Shown here in pieces: positions 59,402-64,000 of a stretch of DNA of 64,000 nt (its first letter is position 1; the number at the start of each line of letters is the position of its first letter). The notes beneath the pieces are model-generated. The model had not been told where the DNA came from, did not search any database, and saw nothing but the letters and a program-made list of their open reading frames with translations. The stretch is from Deltaproteobacteria bacterium (GTDB lineage: Bacteria > Myxococcota_A > UBA796 > UBA2385). The position numbers were made by a program, and so were the translations under genes. The DNA is taken from NCBI GenBank assembly GCA_016792625.1, contig JAEUKK010000033.1, forward strand, positions 1-64,000. Reading direction: 5' to 3'.

Positions 59402-60229
59402 GTGCCCCTCCCTCCATCCCTCCCGCCGCCGCGCTGCGAGTTCATCGTCGATCTCGCCACCCTCGACGCCAGCGTCGCCGAGGCCCGCGCCGCTTGGGCC
59501 GAGCGTGACGCCGAGCGCTTCGCCGCGGCCCTGGCCCGTGGGCGGCAGCAGCTGCCTTGCCTCGGCGCGCCGGTGGATCCCGAGCGGGCGGCCCGCTGGC
59601 ATGTGGTCGAGGGCATGGCGGCGGTGGTCGCCGCCGACCGGGCGGCTGCGCTTGGGCGCCTGCGTGCGGCGCGCGCGGCGGCCCCCGCGGCCGGCCTCAG
59701 CGCGGCCGAGGCCCCCGAGGGCAGCCTGCTCGACCTGCTCTCGGACGAGGCGGCCCTGCTCGGCCCGAGCCCGCGGGTCGAGATCGACGGCGCAGGGCTG
59801 CTCTTGCGCGTGGATGGGCGGCCCGCCGCCTCGCGCCCGGTCGAGGTGCCCGCGGTGGTGCAGCTGCTCGATGGGCAGGACCGGCCCCGCTTCACCGTCG
59901 ACCTCGCGCCGGGCGCCCCACTGCCCGAGGCGCCCGCCGAAGTGACGGCCGGTGGGGCCAGGTCTGGTGATGGGCACAGCCGGGCCGAAGGGCCCGCGGC
60001 CTCGACCCGCGGGCGGGCCGCGCCAGCGGTGAGCTTGGGGCTGACGGGCGCCGCTGCGCTCGGCCTCGGGCTCTGGGCGCGGGCTTCGGGGGCCGAGGCG
60101 CTGGATCCGGCGACCCCCTACGCCGAGGTCGGCCCCGCTGCGGCCCGCGGGCGCGCGCTCACCGTGGCGGCGGGCGCGGCGGGCCTGCTCGCCGCCGGCG
60201 CGGGCGCCTGGCTGGTGATCCGGTGGTGA
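59402..60229 (+). CDS. Membrane protein of unknown function upstream of the kinase operon
   Basis: About 275 residues from GTG 59402 (a weak GAGG about nine bases upstream). Residues 1-110 are Ala-rich helix pairs (TPR-like: LDASVAEARAAWAERDAERF; RAARAAAPAAG). A middle domain (VEIDGAGLLLRVDG; VVQLLDGQDRPRFTVDL) is beta-rich and two membrane segments lie at the end (SLGLTGAAALGLGLWA; VAAGAAGLLAAGAGAWLVI). Its stop overlaps the next gene, so it is coupled to the FG-GAP lipoprotein and the kinase. Confidence 0.65.
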   Translation: MPLPPSLPPPRCEFIVDLATLDASVAEARAAWAERDAERFAAALARGRQQLPCLGAPVDPERAARWHVVEGMAAVVAADRAAALGRLRAARAAAPAAGLSAAEAPEGSLLDLLSDEAALLGPSPRVEIDGAGLLLRVDGRPAASRPVEVPAVVQLLDGQDRPRFTVDLAPGAPLPEAPAEVTAGGARSGDGHSRAEGPAASTRGRAAPAVSLGLTGAAALGLGLWARASGAEALDPATPYAEVGPAAARGRALTVAAGAAGLLAAGAGAWLVIRW

Positions 60230-61827
60230 GGCGCCCGCTGGCCCCGCGCTGGTTCGCGCTGCTGCTCAGCGCGGCGTCGGGCTGCAATTGGGTCAGCGAG
60301 GCCGAGGTCGCCAAGGCGCTCGACCGCGACGGTGACGGCTCACCCTGGCCCGAGGACTGCGACGACAGCGACCCGGCACAGCAGCGCGGCTGCGCGGAGG
60401 AGGCGGCCGACGGCGGCGAAGGAGCGGAGGGCGGCGAGGGGACGGACGGCGTCGACGGCGCGGACGGAGCCGACGGGACCGACGGAGGGGACGGGTCGGA
60501 CGGGACCGATGGCGCCGACGGCGCCGATGGTACGGACGGCGTGGACGGCGCAGACGGCGCAGACGGCGGGGATGGCGCGGTGGTCGTCATCTTCGAGGGG
60601 GAGCAAACGGCGGATGACGCCGAGCTACACCTGAGCCCGAGCAGCGGGGCCGTGCACGGGCTGGGCGCCCTAGCGGCCAGCGGCGGCGCCTCAGGGGCCG
60701 GGCTGCGGCGGATCTTGATCGGCGCCGCGGGCAGCAACGAAGCTTGGTGGCTCGAGCTCGACGCGAGCAGCGGGCCCGAGGTGGCCCTCTCCGCCTCGCC
60801 CAACGTCACCCTGACCGACGCGGCGCGCCTGAGCCTGACCGTGCAGCCGCTGGGTGCGGGTGGCGAAGATGGCGTGTTGGTCGGTGGTTTCACCGCTTGG
60901 GGCGTGGAAGAGGGCGTCGGGCAGCTCGCGGTGCTCCCCAGCGAGGCGCTGCGCGACGGCGCGGCCCTGGTGCGCTGCGCAGACTCGACCGCGGGGGACT
61001 GCACGGCCGCCGCGCCCGGGGTCGGCTTCGGCTTCGCGGTGATCGACGTCGACGGCGATGGGCTCGCCGAGCTCTGGGCGACCGAGCGCGCGCCGGCGGG
61101 CGGCCCGCCCATCCTGGTGTCTGAGGGGCCCTTCTCGCCAGACAGCGCCGAGCTCAGCATGAGCCCGGCCGAGATCAGCGGCTGGATCACGCCCCTCGAT
61201 CACCGCTCCTGGGGGGTGTGGGACGCCGAGGACGTCGACGGCGACGGCTACCGCGACGTGCTGGTCACCGGCGCCCCCGAGAGCACGCTGGTCTTCGGCG
61301 GGGCCCGCGGGCGGCTCGAGCTGACCGCCATCGCCGGCGCTGAGGACTCCACCACCTGGACCGACGCCCACGGCCGGCCCGGGGGCGACATGGACGGCGA
61401 CGGCTACGCCGATCTGCTGCTGCCCAGCGCGGGCAACCTGCAGCTGGTGCCGGGGGCGGCCCTCCGCGCGCCGCGGCCGGTGGCCTACGCGATGGGCCTG
61501 GGGTCGGGTCCGCGCTGGGCCTGGGCGGGCGGGATCCAGTCCCTCGCCCCGCCGGTCGACCTCGACGGTGATGGCCTGAATGACGCGCTGCTCATTGATC
61601 AAGGCACGGACGGCCTGCGGATCTGCGGCCTGACCGGCTGGAGCCGCGCGCCGGCCCTGAGCTGGCAGGTCGATGGCCTGCCCCCGGGGGCGACCGACGC
61701 CCGGATTGACGTGCTGCAGGCTGCAGACGGCGCCAGGGTGCTCGTCGGGCTGCCCGGGGCCGGGGGCGCCGGCGAGGACGGGCCCGGGGCCGCGTTGATC
61801 TTCGGGCCCACCGGCGCGCGGCCATGA
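60226..61827 (+). CDS. FG-GAP repeat lipoprotein with MopE-like motif and collagen-like stretch
   Basis: About 533 residues, GTG start overlapping the previous stop. Signal with lipobox ASGC. A MopE-like metal motif follows (DRDGDGSPWPEDCDDSDPAQ). Residues about 64-119 are 18 consecutive G-x-D/E triplets (GTDGVDGADGAD and so on). The remainder has FG-GAP/VCBS-type calcium loops: DVDGDGLAELWATE, DVDGDGYRDVLVTGA, DMDGDGYADLLLPSA and DLDGDGLNDALLIDQG. The fold is probably a beta-propeller on the outer surface. It overlaps the kinase start (ATGA), implying a linked function. Confidence 0.8.
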   Translation: MRRPLAPRWFALLLSAASGCNWVSEAEVAKALDRDGDGSPWPEDCDDSDPAQQRGCAEEAADGGEGAEGGEGTDGVDGADGADGTDGGDGSDGTDGADGADGTDGVDGADGADGGDGAVVVIFEGEQTADDAELHLSPSSGAVHGLGALAASGGASGAGLRRILIGAAGSNEAWWLELDASSGPEVALSASPNVTLTDAARLSLTVQPLGAGGEDGVLVGGFTAWGVEEGVGQLAVLPSEALRDGAALVRCADSTAGDCTAAAPGVGFGFAVIDVDGDGLAELWATERAPAGGPPILVSEGPFSPDSAELSMSPAEISGWITPLDHRSWGVWDAEDVDGDGYRDVLVTGAPESTLVFGGARGRLELTAIAGAEDSTTWTDAHGRPGGDMDGDGYADLLLPSAGNLQLVPGAALRAPRPVAYAMGLGSGPRWAWAGGIQSLAPPVDLDGDGLNDALLIDQGTDGLRICGLTGWSRAPALSWQVDGLPPGATDARIDVLQAADGARVLVGLPGAGGAGEDGPGAALIFGPTGARP

Positions 61828-63974
61828 GCGGGCGGCGCTACACCCTGCGCAGGGTGCTGGGCCAAGGAGCCCAGGGCACCGTCTACCTCGCCGATCTCAG
61901 CGGAGAGGCGGGATTTTCGCGACAGGTCGCGCTCAAGCTCATCCGTGAGGGCCTCGACCAGCGCGGCGCCTACGCCCGGCGCTTGCGCGACGAAGCCCGG
62001 CTGCTCGCCCTGGTCCGCCACCGCGCGGTGGTCCACGTGGACGCGCTCATCCAGATTGGTGGCCAGTGGGCCATTGTGCTTGAGTTCGTCGACGGGGTCA
62101 GCCTGGCCGATCTGCTCCAGCTCGGGCCGCTGCCGCTGGGCGCCGCCCTCGAGGTGATGGCCGAGGTGGCCGCCGCCCTGCACGCGGCCGGGGCGGCCCG
62201 CGGGCCCGAGGGCCAGGTGCTGCAGCTCTGCCACCGCGACCTCAAGCCTGGGAACGTGCTGCTGACCGGCGCGGGCGAGGTCAAGGTGCTGGACTTCGGC
62301 ATCGCGCGGGCGCCGGGCGTGGCCCGCGAGGCCCGGACCCGCGCGGCCGGGGTGATCGGGACGCCGGGCTACCTCGCCCCCGAGGCGCTCGACGGGAGCG
62401 CGCAAGTGGGCCCGCCCGCCGATGTCTTCGCGCTCGGCGTGCTCTTGTCTGAGCTGCTGCTTGGGCAGCCGGTGGGCCAGCTCTGGCCCGATCCGGAGAC
62501 CTGGGAGCTGCGGGTCGAGGCCCTCGCCGACCGCTCTGCCCGCGCGGTGGAGGAGCTGCACCCGCCCGCCGGGCCCGCCCTGCGCGCCTTGCTGCGCAGC
62601 TTGCTCGAGCGCGCGCCAGACCGGCGGCCGAGCGCCCGCGAGGTGGACCGGGCCCTGCTCGACCTGCGGGCGCGCATCCCGGCCGAGCCCCTGCGCTACT
62701 GGGCGGAGCGCGCCGTGCCCGAGGCCAGGGCGCATGTGCCCTTGCCGAGCGGCGAGGGTGACCCGCTGCTCGGGCGCACGCTGAGCGAGGGCGGCGCGGA
62801 GGAGTTCGGGACGGGCCCGGCAGCCACCACGCTGGTGCCCGAGCCCGAGCGGAGCGGGGGCGCGCCCACGCCGGAGCGCGCCGCCCCCGCCGCCCGCACG
62901 ACCGACGCCACTGAGGATGACGAGGTGGACGAGGTCCTCGATCCGGCCGAGGCGCCGATGCCCCGGGCCGCCGCCCGCCCTGCGCCCCGGCCGGCGGCCC
63001 CGGCCCCGGCCGGCCCCCTGCCCATGGACCCGGGCGCGACCTTCGTCGGCGCGCGGGGCAAGGTGCTGAGCGGCCTGATGGCCCGCCAAGACACCGAGAT
63101 CCGCGTCATTCCGAAAGAGAAGCGCCCTGCTCCGCCGCCGCCCCCGCTGCCCGTGGTCGGCGCCCGCGCCGAGGCGCCTGAGGTCGCTGCGCCCGCGCCC
63201 CCGGTGGTGCCGCTCGCCGCGCCGACCGCGCCGACCGCGCCGCCGACCCCGGCTCCGGCTGCCCCGCCGCCGGCGCTCAGCCCGGCGCCGCCGGCCCCCG
63301 ACCCGACCGAGGCCGGCCCGCGGCCCGCGGTCCCGCCGCCCCTCACCGCGCCGCCGCCGCCCCCGAGGCCCGCGCCGGCGCCCCGGGCACCTGCGCCCGC
63401 GCGCCGGAGCAGCGCCGTGGTCGTGTTGATCGGGGTCGGGGCCGTGCTCGGGATCGCCGCGCTGGCCGCGCTCGGGCTGCACCTGCGCGCCCCGACGCCG
63501 GGGACCCCTGTGCCGGAGCCGGTGGCCGCGCCCGCGCCACCACCGGCGGATCCGCCTGCGCCTGCACCGGCGCCCGCGCCCGCGCCGGGCCCAGAGCCCG
63601 CTGCGCCCGCCCCATCCAGCGCCGCCGCTGCGCCTGCGCCCGGGTCTGCGGGCGGGTCAGCGGGCCGCGCCCCGGTGGCTGCGCCCGAGCCGGCCCCCGC
63701 GGCTGCGCCCGCACCCCTTCCTGTGCCCGCGCCCGCACCTGCGCAGCGCGCGCGGGTGCGCCTCGACGCCGACAAGCCCGACCAGGTCGAGGCCCTGTGG
63801 GTGCAGGGCGCCGCGGGCCGCTTCGGGGCGGGCCCGGTCCCGCCGGGCGACTACGAGATCACCGTGCTGCTCGTCGGTCTGGGGCCGATCCGCTGCGGCG
63901 CCCGCAGCCTGGGGCCAGACGATGAGCTGCGGGTGCAGGTGCGCGCGGCTTTTGGGGTGTGTGAGCTGCGCTGA
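61824..63974 (+). CDS. Transmembrane Ser/Thr protein kinase
   Basis: 716 residues. Complete Hanks kinase at 1-290: GQGAQGTVY glycine loop (13-21), K38 in QVALKLI, HRDLKPGN with D139, DFG at 157-159, and the GTPGYLAPEAL activation-loop end. A long Pro/Ala linker (about 300-525) follows, then a membrane helix at about 528-552 (VVVLIGVGAVLGIAALAALG), another Pro/Ala linker, and an extracytoplasmic PEGA-like end (ARVRLDADKPDQVEALWV; PPGDYEITVLLVGLGP). All catalytic residues are present, in contrast with the kinase-like gene at 1-1877. Coupled to the FG-GAP lipoprotein. The last 26 bases of the window hold no feature. Confidence 0.92.
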   Translation: MSGRRYTLRRVLGQGAQGTVYLADLSGEAGFSRQVALKLIREGLDQRGAYARRLRDEARLLALVRHRAVVHVDALIQIGGQWAIVLEFVDGVSLADLLQLGPLPLGAALEVMAEVAAALHAAGAARGPEGQVLQLCHRDLKPGNVLLTGAGEVKVLDFGIARAPGVAREARTRAAGVIGTPGYLAPEALDGSAQVGPPADVFALGVLLSELLLGQPVGQLWPDPETWELRVEALADRSARAVEELHPPAGPALRALLRSLLERAPDRRPSAREVDRALLDLRARIPAEPLRYWAERAVPEARAHVPLPSGEGDPLLGRTLSEGGAEEFGTGPAATTLVPEPERSGGAPTPERAAPAARTTDATEDDEVDEVLDPAEAPMPRAAARPAPRPAAPAPAGPLPMDPGATFVGARGKVLSGLMARQDTEIRVIPKEKRPAPPPPPLPVVGARAEAPEVAAPAPPVVPLAAPTAPTAPPTPAPAAPPPALSPAPPAPDPTEAGPRPAVPPPLTAPPPPPRPAPAPRAPAPARRSSAVVVLIGVGAVLGIAALAALGLHLRAPTPGTPVPEPVAAPAPPPADPPAPAPAPAPAPGPEPAAPAPSSAAAAPAPGSAGGSAGRAPVAAPEPAPAAAPAPLPVPAPAPAQRARVRLDADKPDQVEALWVQGAAGRFGAGPVPPGDYEITVLLVGLGPIRCGARSLGPDDELRVQVRAAFGVCELR

Positions 63975-64000
63975 GGGTGGGCGCTCCACCACGCCAACGG

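Overview
The window is a very G+C-rich (by eye about 70% or more), densely coded chromosomal segment with no rRNA, tRNA, CRISPR array or insertion sequence that I could recognise. Gene content points to a Myxococcota-type (former deltaproteobacterial) genome: Hanks-type Ser/Thr kinases with proline-rich tails and PEGA-like ends, many short lipoproteins with acidic Asp-Thr-Gly-Gly linkers, a DUF1501 plus cytochrome-like surface module, a MopE-like calcium motif, a J-domain fused to a receiver-like domain, and ECF sigma/anti-sigma pairs. This placement is an inference from gene content; no marker such as 16S is present.

Layout. 1-5.8 kb: a truncated kinase-like gene that looks like a pseudokinase, then a GH3-type adenylating enzyme, a membrane family-2 glycosyltransferase and two small genes, one with a histidine-rich tail. 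5.8-17 kb: secreted and envelope functions (signal peptide peptidase SppA, an alpha/beta-hydrolase lacking its nucleophile, a PpiD/SurA-like prolyl isomerase, an M48 lipoprotein protease, MreB, thioredoxin) with the DNA polymerase III delta' subunit and a small basic protein with its own terminator. 17-25 kb: haem and cytochrome assembly (HemX/CcsA-like, HemA, HemC, with HemD nearby), plus two di-iron proteins for nitrosative or oxidative iron damage. 25-29 kb: an acyl-CoA dehydrogenase and DNA polymerase I. 29-31.6 kb: an ECF sigma factor with a hydrophobic N-terminus, a putative anti-sigma protein carrying eight 25-residue tandem repeats, and a periplasmic protein.

31.7-42 kb: acyl and small-molecule metabolism (HIT protein, HD-domain nucleotidase, malonyltransferase-like protein, fused two-subunit 2-oxoacid dehydrogenase E1, flavoprotein decarboxylase, flippase-like membrane protein, adenosine kinase, FAH-family hydrolase, gamma-glutamyltransferase). 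Two copies of an identical 14-bp element lie in the gaps before the E1 and the malonyltransferase genes, suggesting one shared regulator. 42-46.5 kb: a four-gene operon of exported proteins (DUF1501, two lipoproteins with CxxCH motifs, one further lipoprotein). 46.5-56 kb: a YgiQ radical-SAM protein, a 1251-residue Gly/Ala-rich repetitive protein of no family I know, an ArgA-like acetyltransferase preceded by an ARG-box-like site, and a glycosyltransferase with a Wzt-type ABC ATPase. 56-64 kb: a PEGA-domain membrane protein, inorganic pyrophosphatase, a secreted protein, and a translationally coupled trio: a TPR-like membrane protein, an FG-GAP lipoprotein with a collagen-like G-X-D stretch, and an intact Ser/Thr kinase.

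The least explained items are the repetitive protein at 48.5-52.3 kb, the repeat-bearing anti-sigma candidate at 30-31 kb, and the two enzyme-like proteins that have lost their catalytic residue (1-1.9 kb and 11.5-12.6 kb).
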